The position numbers and the translations under genes are program-made. A stretch of DNA of 64,000 nucleotides from NCBI GenBank assembly GCA_036346205.1, contig JARFJB010001945.1, positions 2,501 through 66,500 on the forward strand, in the 5' to 3' direction. This DNA comes from Vesta saturnalis (Eukaryota; Arthropoda; Insecta; Coleoptera; Lampyridae). Below the pieces are notes generated by a model that saw only the letters and a list, made by a program, of their open reading frames with translations, searched no databases and was not told the origin of the DNA. Of the stretch, positions 21,519 through 31,941 are shown piece after piece. How positions within the stretch are numbered: the first letter of the stretch is position 1; each line of letters begins with the position of its first letter.

Positions 21519-22270
21519 GTACTCTAATGACGGGTTCTAACGAAAGGATACGTTTCGTCGGAACCAACTCTCATCCTTTCTAACCAGTTCTTATCCCCTC
21601 CGATCTCCTATAAGCAAGATTAGTCATAATTCCGAACCGATATGTCGTAGATCTGCCATGTGGCCACTCGTTGGAACGCTTTCCACAGACTGCATAGAAC
21701 CGTATCACTCCGAGCTCCCTCCGACCAACCTCAGCCTCCGCACATTTGGTCTTCCCAGTGAATTTATTTAGGTATACCTTCATAGTACTCAGATAAAAGG
21801 ACTCGGCGAAAGACATGTTGTCTCGTCCTTTCAGACTTTCTATGAGTGTGATCGGTCATAATTCCGAAATTATAGGTCATAGAGATATCATATGAATACC
21901 CGTAGAAAAGAATTCCACAAGCAGCATCGAACTGTCACTCTAAATGTCTTCCACCAACCCCCTTCCCCCGGATAAAAAAGAAGTTTCTTGGCGAATTTGG
22001 TCCTCCCAGAAAATTGAGGATATTTTCATGGTACTCTAATGAACAGCTTCGACTAAAGGAGTAGTTTTCATCTAACTCTCATCCCCTTAAATCCCGATTA
22101 ATGAAATAGGCCATAATTCCAAAATTTTGACAGTTGATGGCATGCTACCTCTCGTTGGAAAATTCTCAATAAAGCGCATCGCATTAAACTACGGTCCCCC
22201 TTCTGCCACTCCCTGCATACTGAGAAAGAGCTAAACTTTTTTCGGCGGATTTGATTTTTCCACAAATGGC
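21519..22270 (+). repeat. Three diverged tandem units of about 250-265 bp
   Basis: Units start at 21519, 21785 and 22031 with GTACTC(T/A). Each has an ACGAAAGGA-like block, a CTCATCC block, GTCATAATTCCGAA about 100 bases in, and a final TTTGGTC(C/T)TCCCAG. They are more GC-rich than the neighbours. No protein similarity is seen in any frame; it is probably a small satellite or the body of an unclassified element. Confidence 0.75.
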
Positions 22271-22499
22271 AATCTTGCAGTTATTCTTAGGTCTATCCAA
22301 TGCAGCTCGCTCTGTTTTGTCTAAAAGGTTGTATTTTTCTGTGGCTCCTTCCAAAGGTCCTGTTGAACAAATCATCTCTAATATTGAGCAAGTATTAAGC
22401 ATCTTTCAGAGCCCCTGAAGCAGCCGAAATCAGATTCGAAACTGCAACAATACTACATAGAGCACAACCTCCAAAAAAGCATTTAACTTATGTTGATTA

Positions 22500-23090
22500 T
22501 CACGCTTGAAAGAATTACGTAACAACATAGGTCAATCAATCATAATTTTACCTCTAGATAAATACGAACGTTGTACAACCACGCCACAAAGATTTGTTAT
22601 CCAGATAAACTATAACTATAGCTATAATGGTTTCAACAAACAACAAATTAAAAAGTCATTTCAACCGAGAACGACGCCTATGGATGATAAATCTACAACT
22701 TCAAATAAGTTTGCCATTTTGCCTTTCCTTGCAAACACAACGAATAAAATTTTTAAAATATAACGAAGGCCTAATATAAAAGTAGTATTAAAATTTGAAA
22801 TCCTCTGAATTCTGCTAAAGACCAAATACCATTGTATACATGTGGTATTTACGAAGTATCATACTCTTGTGGTAAAGTCTACATTGGTGAAACTGGAAAG
22901 AGAATTAACACCAGGTTAGCAGAACACAAAAGACACTTACGTTTACTTCATCCTATTAAATCAACAATTACTCAACATGCCTTAAACACTCTTCACAATA
23001 TAAAACGATAAGAATTGGTATACAATGGAGATTTGAGAAGCTATTGAAATTCTGAAACAGCCTAACAACAATGATAATGGATATGAACTG
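22500..23090 (+). pseudogene. PLE-type GIY-YIG endonuclease fragment
   Basis: The plus strand gives a linker (KFAILPFLANTTNKIFKI) and then, in another frame, TCGIYEVSYSCGKVYIGETG, followed by RLAEHKRHLRLLHP and STITQHAL. These are the GIY-YIG core and helix of Penelope-like endonucleases. The upstream RT is absent. A stop in the linker at about 22760 and a frameshift near 22800 break it. A CTGATGA lies in the tail near 23229, but no GAAA follows it. Confidence 0.8.
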
Positions 23091-23321
23091 TCTGATACTT
23101 AGGTGTCTATTTTCGAGAACTAGAAGTCATACTGTCTACAGTGATTTAATTTTAATTCTCTAGGTACCTTATTAATGAGTGTCATCTTGACGTTAACCTG
23201 CTAATATTTGTCAGTTTGATATTACACCTGATGAAGGACACCTTGTGAATAAATGAATAAATAAATAATTTCCTTTCCCAAATAAAGCGTTATTGAACAT
23301 GTCAAATGGTGAAAGTTTCAA

Positions 23322-23960
23322 TTTTTATGGAAGAACCTTGAATTCAATACCAAGTTTGTTAGATACGGAGCCCTCAATATAGCTTTGTATCACAGCGGAG
23401 CTCTTCCACCCAACATGCTGCTTGATGGTTGTAAGGTCAAACATTTATTAGATGATAAAGTTGTTGAAATACGTCTTGTATAATGCCCACTATAAGGTTC
23501 CACGTTTGCCATATGCAAAACCGATGCAACTTTTGAAGGGACTTTTACCATTGTGTTCCTACCAGTACATTTTTTATTGATATAACGTAAAAATAATCTG
23601 TCTTGTGAGAAGTTCTTTGGCAGTAGGGAAATATATTTTTTGCACATCTCTATAGCGTTTATAGAAAATCCTTCATTTATAATTGTAACCTTACGTCAAA
23701 TGCCGGACTTGGTATCTGGTCTCGAAACAAGTTGATACGCGCCAGTTTCGTGTACTTCACTGACCTTCAAGTTCGTCAATTCGCAGCATCAACAAGCGCA
23801 ACCTAAAATAACTCTAAGATTATCTTAATCATCAAATATTCCTTATTATAAGCTTTAGTAAAAACTTTCTCAATCTGAACTCTTTCCGAAACTGAAGCTT
23901 TTTTCGCCATACACTTCAGATAACCAGCATTGAATACTTCAACCATATGGATGAAATTGC
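23322..23960 (-). pseudogene. Second Crypton-like tyrosine recombinase, broken
   Basis: Minus-strand pieces: ELTNLKVSEVHETGAYQLVS (near 23780-23700), then MCKKYISLLPKNFSQDRLFL and SKVASVLHMANVEPYSGHYT (23390-23647), and VIQSYIEGSVSNKLGIEF to a TAA at about 23330. The conserved His-x-x-Arg (GHYTRR), a decayed HGGW block (MLGG) and the catalytic Tyr (SYIEGS) are recognisable. It belongs to the same family as 4300-5199 but is clearly diverged. At least two frameshifts. No second transposon gene is close by. Confidence 0.75.
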
Positions 23961-24052
23961 ATAGTTCTTAGAAATACCACAACATGACATCTTGATTTAT
24001 TGCCATTACCCGCCGTTTTTTTATCCATTCGTTAAATTCGGCAATCTTCGAA

Positions 24053-24053
<1 letters not shown>

Positions 24054-24112
<59 letters not shown>
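24054..24112. repeat. (TA)n microsatellite
   Basis: Uninterrupted TA tract of about 59 bp. Confidence 0.97.
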
Positions 24113-24115
<3 letters not shown>

Positions 24116-24319
24116 CTAATGATGTATGATGTTCCTATACTCAAAGTGTAAGGGTCTTTAGATATTTGAGTTTTTTCCTTTATCAATGGTAATTGCAGCG
24201 TTGTCACCTTATAGTAGGTTTTGGCTATTGACAATGGCCGAATAATTTATGTAACAAATTATGACAAGTTATCAACGTCGTTGGTGTTTGATTATCTGTG
24301 GTGCATCATCGTTCCCAGA

Positions 24320-24628
24320 ATGGCAAATAATAATTACTCAAACTCGGATATTTTAACTTTATTTAATATTTATAGACAATGCAAGAGAATAATTGACAGA
24401 ACATGCAGAAAATTTAAAGAAAAGCATCCCGAACTACCACCAATGAATCCACAAAAATTCAAAAGATTGCAAACCAATTTTCGTACATTTGGCAACCGAC
24501 GTGCAGAAAGAGTATTACCCAAACGTATAATATCAAATGGAGATAATGAGATTAATGTTTTAAAAAAATACTTATCCCTCTTTCTGTGTGGTTCGCAGAT
24601 TAAGTTAGTTAAAAATTTTGCTGTATGA
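24320..24628 (+). pseudogene. DUF4817-like transposase head
   Basis: The frame MANNNYSNSDILTLFNIYRQ continues with PPMNPQKFKRLQTNFRTFGN. The spacing of aromatic and basic residues matches the DUF4817 helix-turn-helix that begins many insect mariner-like transposases. It ends at 24628 without any DDE core, so only the DNA-binding head survives. The ATG at 24320 is chosen because similarity begins there; the frame is open upstream to 24221 without similarity. Confidence 0.6.
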
Positions 24629-25082
24629 GATTTGGATAATCATTTTATTATGATCAATAGCTTCAATACCTTGTCTTATGTTACCAAACTTTTCTGACAA
24701 AATTTTCGGAAAAAAATTAATATCTCGGAAAATATCAACTTTACGTATAGGAAATTTTGAGTAGCCCTCTTCAAATCGTCCTTAAACTCCGAAAAAAATT
24801 GAAATTGGGGATTAATTATATTCTATGCAATTTTCTGAAACGGGAAAAAAATCCTAAGGTAGAATTTAGGTGTTAGTTCAAATTTTTTCAATAGCTGAAT
24901 AACGATTAATTTTATACGAAAATATGTAAACATATGTTTTAAAGAAAATTTAATTTTACGTAACTTGTTAATATAAAACAAACTAGGTCTAAAAAATTAA
25001 TTAAGTAGGATTGAAGATGCTTAAACAGTATTATCGATATTTCTATAGAAGCGGACAGCTTTGGAATTCTTTTTTCTAGTTA

Positions 25083-25083
<1 letters not shown>
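24629..25083. other. No gene recognised
   Basis: AT-rich. The last 70 bases begin the repeat related to 13900-14095. Confidence 0.5.
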
Positions 25084-25123
<40 letters not shown>

Positions 25124-25288
25124 CGTCTACCTAACATGAAGTTTTAAATGTCCATCTGATATAGACGTTATTAACGTATTAAAAAATAGGTTGCATAATA
25201 TAAAGGAAACTAGGATTGAAAATGCTTAAACAGTATTATCCATATTTCTATAGAAGCGGACGGATTTGGAATTCTTTTTTCAAGTTAG

Positions 25289-25345
<57 letters not shown>
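25020..25345 (+). repeat. Two repeat units each ending in (TA)n
   Basis: Two units share GCTTAAACAGTATTATC, TAGAAGCGGAC and TTTGGAATTCTTTTTT. Each runs into a TA tract (25084-25121 and 25290-25345). They are related to the triplicated unit inside the Polinton-like element. Confidence 0.8.
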
Positions 25346-25347
<2 letters not shown>

Positions 25348-25625
25348 CATACAGTAAATAAAAATTAACAATCAGTCACGTGTTATCATGTGAGAAACCT
25401 TAGCGAACTGCGGGCTCACATGACATTCGCAAAAAGTTGACTGTGATCCTTCATTGTGTGTATAAAAATTATAATACATCGTAACTAGGGAAATACATAC
25501 AGTTTAAGTTTGAATCGATTGTGACTTGCCTCCTCGATAGCTCAGACGGAAGAGCCGCACTCTAGCAAAGTGGAGGTCATGGGTTCAAGTCCCACTCGAG
25601 TTAATCTTCTACTGTATGTACTTTA
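25345..25625 (+). repeat. tRNA-bearing repeat, copy 1
   Basis: Begins ACATACAGTAAATAAAAATT and ends ...TTCTACTGTATGTA, giving short inverted ends. It contains a hairpin CATGTGAG/CTCACATG (about 25389-25425) and, 110 bases on, a tRNA-like cloverleaf (25531-25603). Copy 2 follows 380 bp downstream; copy 3 is at 31942-32246. Confidence 0.8.
25531..25603 (+). tRNA. tRNA-like sequence, anticodon AGC (Ala-type)
   Basis: 73 nt: D-arm GCTC/GAGC, anticodon loop CTAGCAA, T-arm with TTCAAGT loop, and Pol III boxes TAGCTCAGACGG and GGTTCAAGTCC. Five of seven acceptor pairs form, and the anticodon and T stems each have one mismatch. Because it sits in a repeat family, it is more likely a tRNA-derived module than a working tRNA gene. 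Confidence 0.5.
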
Positions 25626-25727
25626 AAAGTTAATTTTAAATTAAAAAAATACAATTAATGATTATTAAATTGAACTTCTGATTCCTTCTTTAAAAGCAAC
25701 TTTTATACTTATCTACTTGTGTTACAT

Positions 25728-26000
25728 ACAGCAAATAAAAATTAACAATCAGTCACGTGTTATCATGTGTGAAACCTTAGCGAACTGCGGGCTCACATGA
25801 CATTCACAAAAAGTTGACTGTGATCCTTCATTATGTGTATAAAAATTATAAAACATAGTAGCTAGGGAAGTACATACAGTTTAAGATTGAATCGATTGTG
25901 ACTTGCCTCCTCGATAGCTCAGATGGAAGAGGCCCACTCTAACAAAGTGAAGGTCGTGGGTTCAAGTCCCACTCGAGTTAATCTTCTACTGTATGTACTT
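25728..26000 (+). repeat. tRNA-bearing repeat, copy 2
   Basis: About 95% like copy 1, same order and orientation, including the hairpin and ACTGTATGTA end. It ends just before a (TA)n tract. Confidence 0.8.
25908..25980 (+). tRNA. tRNA-like sequence, anticodon position reads AAC
   Basis: Same cloverleaf as copy 1, but the loop is CTAACAA and the D-arm has changed (GCTC...GAGG), so folding is weaker. A degenerate pseudo-tRNA module. Confidence 0.4.
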
Positions 26001-26071
26001 TAAAAGTTAATTTTAAATTAAAAAAATTAATGATTATTAAATTGAACTTCTGTTTCGTTCATTAAAAAACC

Positions 26072-26076
<5 letters not shown>

Positions 26077-26132
<56 letters not shown>

Positions 26133-27025
26133 CGTGTGCGTGTGCGTGTGCGTGTGCGTGTGCGCGTGCGCGTGCGCGTCTGTGCGTCTGTGCGTCTGTG
26201 CGTCTGTGCGTCTGTGCGTCTGTGCGTCTGTGCGTCTGTGCGTGTGTGCGTGTGCGCGTGTGCGCGTGTGCGCGTGTGCGCGTGTGCGCGTGTGCGCGTG
26301 TGCGCGTGTGCGCGTGTGCGCGTGTGCGCGTGTGCGCGTGTGCTGTGTGCGTGTGTGCGTGTGTGCGTGTGTGCGTGTGTGCGTGTGTGCGTGTGTGCGT
26401 GTGTGCGTGTGTGCGTGTGTGTGTGTGTGTGCGTGTGCGTGTGTGCGTGTGTGCGTGTGTGCGTGCGCGCGTGGCGCGTGGCCTGCGCGCGTGTGCGCGG
26501 CGCGGTGCGTGCGCGTGTGCGCGTGTGCGTGTGCGCGTGCGCGTGTGCGCGTGCGCGCGTGTGCGCGTGTGCGCGTGTGCGCGTGTGCGCGTGCGCGTGT
26601 GCGTGTGTGCGTGTGTGCGTGTGTGCGTGTGTGCGGTGTGCGTGTGTGCGTGTGTGCGTGTGTGCGTGTGTGGTGTGTGTGTGTGTGTGTGCGTGTGTGC
26701 GTGTGTGCGTGTGCGTGCGCGCGTGCGCGTGCGCGCCTGCGCGCGTGTGCGCGTGTGCGTGTGTGCGTGTGCGTGAGGGCGTGTGTGCGTGTGTGCGTGT
26801 GTGCGTGTGTGCGTGTGTGCGTGTGTGCGTGTGTGCGTGTGTGTGTGTGTGTGCGGTGTGCGTGTGTGCGTGTGTGGTGTGGTGTGTGCTGTGTGTGCGT
26901 GCGGTGGTGCGGGTGTGTGTGTGCGAGTGCGTGCGCGTGCTGTGCTGTGCGTGTGGCGTGCGTCGCGTGTGCGTGTGCGTGTGTGTGTGTGCGTGGTGCT
27001 ATGTACGTGCATTGTGTGCATCAAG
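26077..27025. repeat. (TA)n then 0.9 kb of alternating TG/CG repeats
   Basis: TA to 26123, then blocks of GTGTGC, GCGTCT, GTGTGCGC and GCGTGT units to about 27020. Long Cys/Val- and His/Arg/Thr-rich ORFs on both strands (up to 320 codons) are repeat artefacts. The almost perfect purine-pyrimidine alternation favours Z-DNA. Confidence 0.95.
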
Positions 27026-27329
27026 TGTGTAAATGTCCATCTGATATAGACGTGTGTTAACGTTGTAAAATGGTTGCAGATATTATCCCAATTAAGTGTT
27101 GTAAGTGTTGTATTGTGTGTAAGTGAGTGTAGTAGTGTGTGTGATGCTGCGTGCGTGCGTGGGTGTGCGTGCGTGGCGTGTGTTGTGTGTGTGTGCGGCT
27201 AACGGCCATTTGCGCCATCAAGTTTTAAATGCCCCAATCTGATATAGACATTATTAACGTATTAAAAGATAGGTTGCAATATTAATCCTAAACAAATTAC
27301 ATGTTGTAATTAAAATTATTAATATTTAT

Positions 27330-27425
27330 TAAATAATAAATAAAGTTACCCAGGTTGAACTTAGGCCGTCTTTAGCGGGTACGCAACCAACGGCCATAAG
27401 GTTCAACCCCAATCGATGTAAATTT
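27330..27425 (-). repeat. Degenerate fragment of the tRNA-bearing repeat
   Basis: Shares the junction CATCGATTGGGG(C/T)TTGAA and a final GGTAAC with copy 3 (31981-32075, same strand), but the central tRNA-like part is different and poorly folded. Confidence 0.5.
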
Positions 27426-27544
27426 TTTTTATTTAAATATGTAAAATTTTAATTAATAGATTACTTTAATATTCGTTCATAACAAAAACTTATAATAAAT
27501 TACATGTTGGTAGGCGCATGCGCTAGAAATCGCTAGTAGCAAAA

Positions 27545-28500
27545 ATGGCGACTAGTGAAAGTTTTTTGTGTTCTGCAGTTTACACAGACTATAATATGAA
27601 AATGTAAACTTTCACCATTAACAGTCGTAATAAAATACTTATCACTTGTCAAATTTGACAAAATTGTTTACTACATCTTTAACAATTTTTAACAAACATT
27701 ACTACTGACGAAGATAACTTTAAGTGTTATCGAAACGTTTAAATGTATAATTTAAAGTACACCATTAAAAAACCCCAAAAAAGATAAGTATTTTACACAG
27801 ACTATAGTTACTGTGCAACGTGCGTTCTGTATTAAGTTCAGGTGCAATCCTCCAAGTGATAATAACATCCGTAGATGGTTTCATAAGTTTGAACATACCG
27901 GCTGCCTTTGCAAAGGGAAGAGTACGGGACGACCAAGGGTTAGTGAAGAGCGAGGTGAGCGAGTGAGTGAGTCTTTTACGCGTAGCCCGACGAAATCAGT
28001 TCGGAAGGCTAGTCGTGAATTACCAATTCTGGTGACGACTATTTGGAAAGTTTTACTGAAACGCTTACAACTACGTCCTTATCGTTTTCAGTTATTACAG
28101 GGTCTAAAATCTACAGACCATGGTTTACGTGCCAACTTTGCACATGAAATGTTGTTGCACGCCGATTTTCTGGATCATGCTGTTTTCAGTTATGTATCGA
28201 CGTTTCACATCAGTGGACATGTGAACACTCATAATGTGCGCATCTGGGGCTCATAAAATCCTCACGAGATGTTACATATGCTCCCCTAAATTAACTGTTT
28301 TCTGTGCGATATCTCGGCGAAAAGCTTATGGGCCTTTTTTCTTTTGAGAAGCAACTGACCACTGACCTACCCGACCTAAGAAACAGGATTGAGGCAGCTG
28401 TTACAACAATTAGGCATTTTCAACTACGTCATACGTCACAAGCTCCGCCTCTAACAGCTGATCTTGGACAACTTGTGTTAGCGTTTCATAGGAACCTTCT
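27545..28500 (+). pseudogene. DUF4817/HTH transposase, N-terminal and central part
   Basis: Starts MATSESFLCSAVYTDY (27545-27593), is interrupted by the 27594-27791 insertion, and resumes into QRAFCIKFRCNPPSDNNIRR, then GKSTGRPRVSEERGERV, SVRKASRELPI and LKRLQLRPYRFQLLQGLK. The first catalytic region reads AVFSYVSTFHISG, where FSDESTFHLSG is usual (Asp changed to Tyr). The frame is lost near 28256 and resumes as NPHEMLHMLP and LRNRIEAAVTTI. A dead insect mariner-like element. Confidence 0.8.
27594..27791 (+). ncRNA. Hammerhead-like retro-insertion (copy 2) with 15-bp duplication
   Basis: A 198-bp insert lies between identical 15-mers TTTACACAGACTATA (27579-27593 and 27792-27806). It contains CTGACGA (27705-27711), stem GATAAC/GTTATC, GAAA (27732-27735), and an outer inverted pair AAAATACTTATC/GATAAGTATTTT (27632-27643 and 27783-27794; its right arm overlaps the first 3 bases of the second 15-mer). 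Long duplications indicate target-primed insertion, as for PLEs or SINE-like elements. The same sequence is present at 19395-19560. Confidence 0.65.
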
Positions 28501-28559
28501 GTGTTTTGCTGTGATTTTTGAGCGTTTTCTCCAGAAAAAATCGTAATAATTGTCTTATT

Positions 28560-29250
28560 GTACTGTGTTGCTATATAATGTTAAGGCATTACATAGTTAA
28601 TTAGTGAACATTTTTAGTGTATACTATAGTTGGGTTAGATTTTATAAACACGTATTCGTGCCTTTAGGACATTGCAATTGAAATTTGTAGTGTGATGTAG
28701 TGATTCCACCATCTGCTTGTAAATACAAGACATCGACCCTGCTGGTGTTATCCCTATGAGAACTTTGATAGTGTTATGATGTTTATAGGTAGACCAAGTT
28801 GTGCACTGTATTTCCAATTTTTTTCTTTTGCAATTTAATTTCAAAGCAATCTATAATTATGGTGATTCTATTGCCAAACTCCTGTTTAAAACAAGGTAGC
28901 ATTATATTGAAATCCTTATAGCTTGGTTTTCCAGTGTAGCAACGAATCTAAAACATACACATTTTAACATATCATAGCCAAAAGAGCATTATCTTGAAAG
29001 TAATCCTTTAATTTGACGAGTTTAGTGATAACTAACCTAAAAATCGCACGAACTTTTCAATATTATGTAGGGTAATTGTTCACTTCGTTCACGTATTTCT
29101 GGTGAATTGTATGAATACAATCCTCATCTGCAAGTATTAGCACAGAAACATTTTCACCGCCTACGATTTTCGATAAAATTGTCAAAAAACAATCACAACC
29201 CATAAGAACGTGTGTTAAAGTTGTCCATCAGGAAAGGTCACACGTCGGTC
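28560..29250. other. No gene; separates two parts of a transposase
   Basis: No coding similarity. Either an unrecognised insertion or the decayed middle of the transposase. Confidence 0.45.
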
Positions 29251-29254
29251 GTGG

Positions 29255-29365
29255 CGTCACTTGAAAATGCCTAAAACACTAATCAACGTTTGGGAAGAAT
29301 TGGGCTATCGACTTGATGTGTGCCGTGTGATGAGGATGCTCACATTGAACGCTTGTAAGCTTATA
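29255..29365 (+). pseudogene. Same transposase, C-terminal scrap
   Basis: Reads MPKTLINVWEELGYRLDVCR, the usual C-terminal helix of the transposase whose head is at 27545, followed by a decayed HIEHL-like end. The DDE core between the two is lost. Confidence 0.6.
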
Positions 29366-29399
29366 GGTATAACTGTTTGAATTGCTCTTTCATTTCATG

Positions 29400-30730
29400 T
29401 ATTAATTATAATTTTAAGTTTTACGTAATAAATTCTACAAAGCGTTAAAACCTTAATATTCATTTAGAAACGTACGGTATTATTAAAATTACGTCATTTC
29501 TTTTCATTTCCAATTTATAGGTCGGAAGTCGTGTGTTGTTGCACACCAAATATTTTATTTCATTTTACGAATACAAAATGTTTTAATTAAATCTCGGTTA
29601 ATTCCATTCCATAAATGTGGAGGATTGTGGATAAAATGCGTATTTTATATTTATTTTATCCACTTAAACAAATTAAATGCTTGAACTGGCATTCTTACGT
29701 TAAACGTTCTTGCGTGGATAAAATGCTATCTAAAACACATATAATAAATATTGTTTCATTGTAGTGTAATCTCTCGTACGTAAGACATTGTGAATAAATG
29801 ACGTACGTACCTACTGTGCGTTAATATATAATACGCTAATCATTAATATTTTAGTAATATTGGTTTTAACATTGTTTATTGACGTATAATCGTTTTTTAT
29901 ATGACGTATTGGCACGTATACAATTAGATACCCCATAGCGTGAATAGAAGCAATGTAAATAACGTTAATACGGTTAAGAGTTTAGTACACTGGTAAATTA
30001 CGTCAAGCGTCGTGACGTCTCTTGCAACAGGTACCTGTCGCCTGGGAAACGCGTTTAATCGATTGTGTGCAGCCCTGAATATAGTCAAAGCAAGGTTAAA
30101 TCTACAGCCCTCGTGGAAGCCTCGGTCAAGGTTTCTTCTTTATACATCAAAGTTCATTAATTTTGCTCAGAGTTTTATTCGGGTTTTCATTTATGCGGAT
30201 TAAAAATTAAAGAATGGTTTTGAAGCTTTCACCTTTCGACATATTAAACTAAATTAAAGCTTGTGATTAAATAAGTAAATAATCCTATTTCTCGCAAGTG
30301 GTGTTATTTAAAGAATGGTGTTCATGTACCTACTTAATATATATTTTATTACGATACGCCAAAATAAATTACTGTTCAGGACAATCAATCTGATAGTGTT
30401 TAAATCAGTGTCTAGAAATTTCAAGAACAAAAAATAAAAGTAAAAAAATGTGAAGTAAGGATTATTTTACTGTCCTTCATATGCAAATTACGTTTTATTA
30501 ATTCAGATGTAATCGATCGTTTATATAAATAAAAACACTTGTTCCTGAAACAACCTTAGCTAAAGGAAATACATGCAAGAACCAATAAAAATTAAACCAC
30601 AATATTAATATATTCACAATATCGAACTGTATTGGGAGAAAATATAAAAAAGTAATAAATACATATTATGCAATGCAATATTTTGGAAATATGCTTGCCG
30701 GCTGCAATTAACACAAAATATTTATTATAA
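29400..30730. other. No gene recognised
   Basis: AT-rich. No coding similarity on either strand; ORFs are short and composition-driven. Confidence 0.5.
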
Positions 30731-30736
30731 CATATA

Positions 30737-31499
30737 CAGGGTGAATCTTATCTAATCCGCCAAAATTAAAGGAGTACTAGAACTCATCATTGTAAGCAAA
30801 AAAAGTTCATATGTAGGTGGGTCCGGAAATGCTTTGTTTCCGAGATACAGGGTGTCAAAGTTGAAAAAATAAATCGCGTTTTATTCAATATCTTTCGACT
30901 GTTTCGAAATAATTTCATGAAATTTTTTATATGGGGGTTTTTTGGGATGACAAATTCAAATCTTTTCTGCTAAAAAAAGTAAAGTTGCTAGAGCAGACAC
31001 ATAAGTAAACAAGTAAGAATCCCTATTGTTAAACCTGTCAAAAGAATACCCTCCGAAAATGTGTATGCATCATGAGTTTTAAATGCGTTTTTCTCGGAAA
31101 GGGTTGCTCCTAGCAACTTCACTAAGATATACCTTTTTTAGCAGAAAAGATAGGAAGATCGATTTTTCTAGTCCAAAATGGTATACAGTGTAGCACAAAA
31201 AAATTGCGACGAATTAAAGGGGTCGAAATGGTTGCCGCTGGCGCCCCCTAGAAACCACAACTAAATGGACCACAAATTTAAATTTGTCATCCCAATAAAC
31301 CTCCACATACGAAATTTCATGAAATTATTTCGAAACAGTCGAAAGATATTGAAGAAAACGCGATTTCTTTTTTCAACTTTGACACCCTGTATCTCGGAAA
31401 CGAAGCATTTCCAGACCCATGTACCTATGAACTTTTTTGCTTAGAATGATGAGTTCTAGCACTCCTTTAATTATGGCGGATTAGATAAGATACACCCTG
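30737..31499. mobile_element. 763-bp fold-back MITE with TA duplication
   Basis: The ends CAGGGTGAATCTTATCTAAT and ATTAGATAAGATACACCCTG are inverted and flanked by TA. The arms extend at least 250 bp (GATACAGGGTGTCAAAGTTG is mirrored by CAACTTTGACACCCTGTATC). No transposase. Probably mobilised by a mariner-like enzyme. Confidence 0.85.
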
Positions 31500-31941
31500 T
31501 AAATAAAAATATAATTAGTTGCTTTTTTTCAGTATTAATTGAGTCTGTAAAATGAATGATTGCGAATTTCGGCTTAGCGCTTTATTTGGCGTGCACACTT
31601 GTAGTTTGTATCTATTTCGTTCTAACACACAATATTTGGAAATAGAGAGAATGGAATGCTACATTATCATCGCTGCGGGTGGTGAACTAAGACGGACACT
31701 ATACGTTTAAAACATCTGTATTTGTGTTAGAAGGAGATACTAATTTTGTTTTAGGCGTCTCTTTAAAGACTAAATTGTCTGTTGTAATCCTTTGACAGTG
31801 GTATTCAAAAGTTTATTTCGCGTATTTGTAATTAACAACTACTGAAATATGTTATATTCCTTCAATTTATAAAAAAAAAATTAAAACGTAATTGAAAATA
31901 TAATAATATAATTTATTTTTATAAACATAATTGGAATTCAA

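Noticed and set aside
23225..23260. Hammerhead core (CTGATGAAGGACACC) in the PLE tail
   Set aside because: No GAAA box follows the short stem, so the core is incomplete.
25531..25980. Functional tRNA-Ala and tRNA-Val genes
   Set aside because: Both lie in a repeat family, have imperfect acceptor stems, and differ at the anticodon as expected from decay. Listed as tRNA-like only.
25345..26000. A CRISPR-like reading of the repeated hairpin units
   Set aside because: Only two tandem copies with 380-bp spacing, in a eukaryotic sequence; explained as tRNA-bearing repeats.
26062..27060. Large ORFs of 216-320 codons rich in Cys/Val or His/Arg/Thr
   Set aside because: They are frames through the TG/CG simple repeat, present in several frames on both strands with periodic residues.
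28730..28800. Possible mitochondrial 16S rRNA insertion (GTTATCCCTA)
   Set aside because: Only about ten bases match the conserved 16S motif, and the flanks do not resemble 16S.
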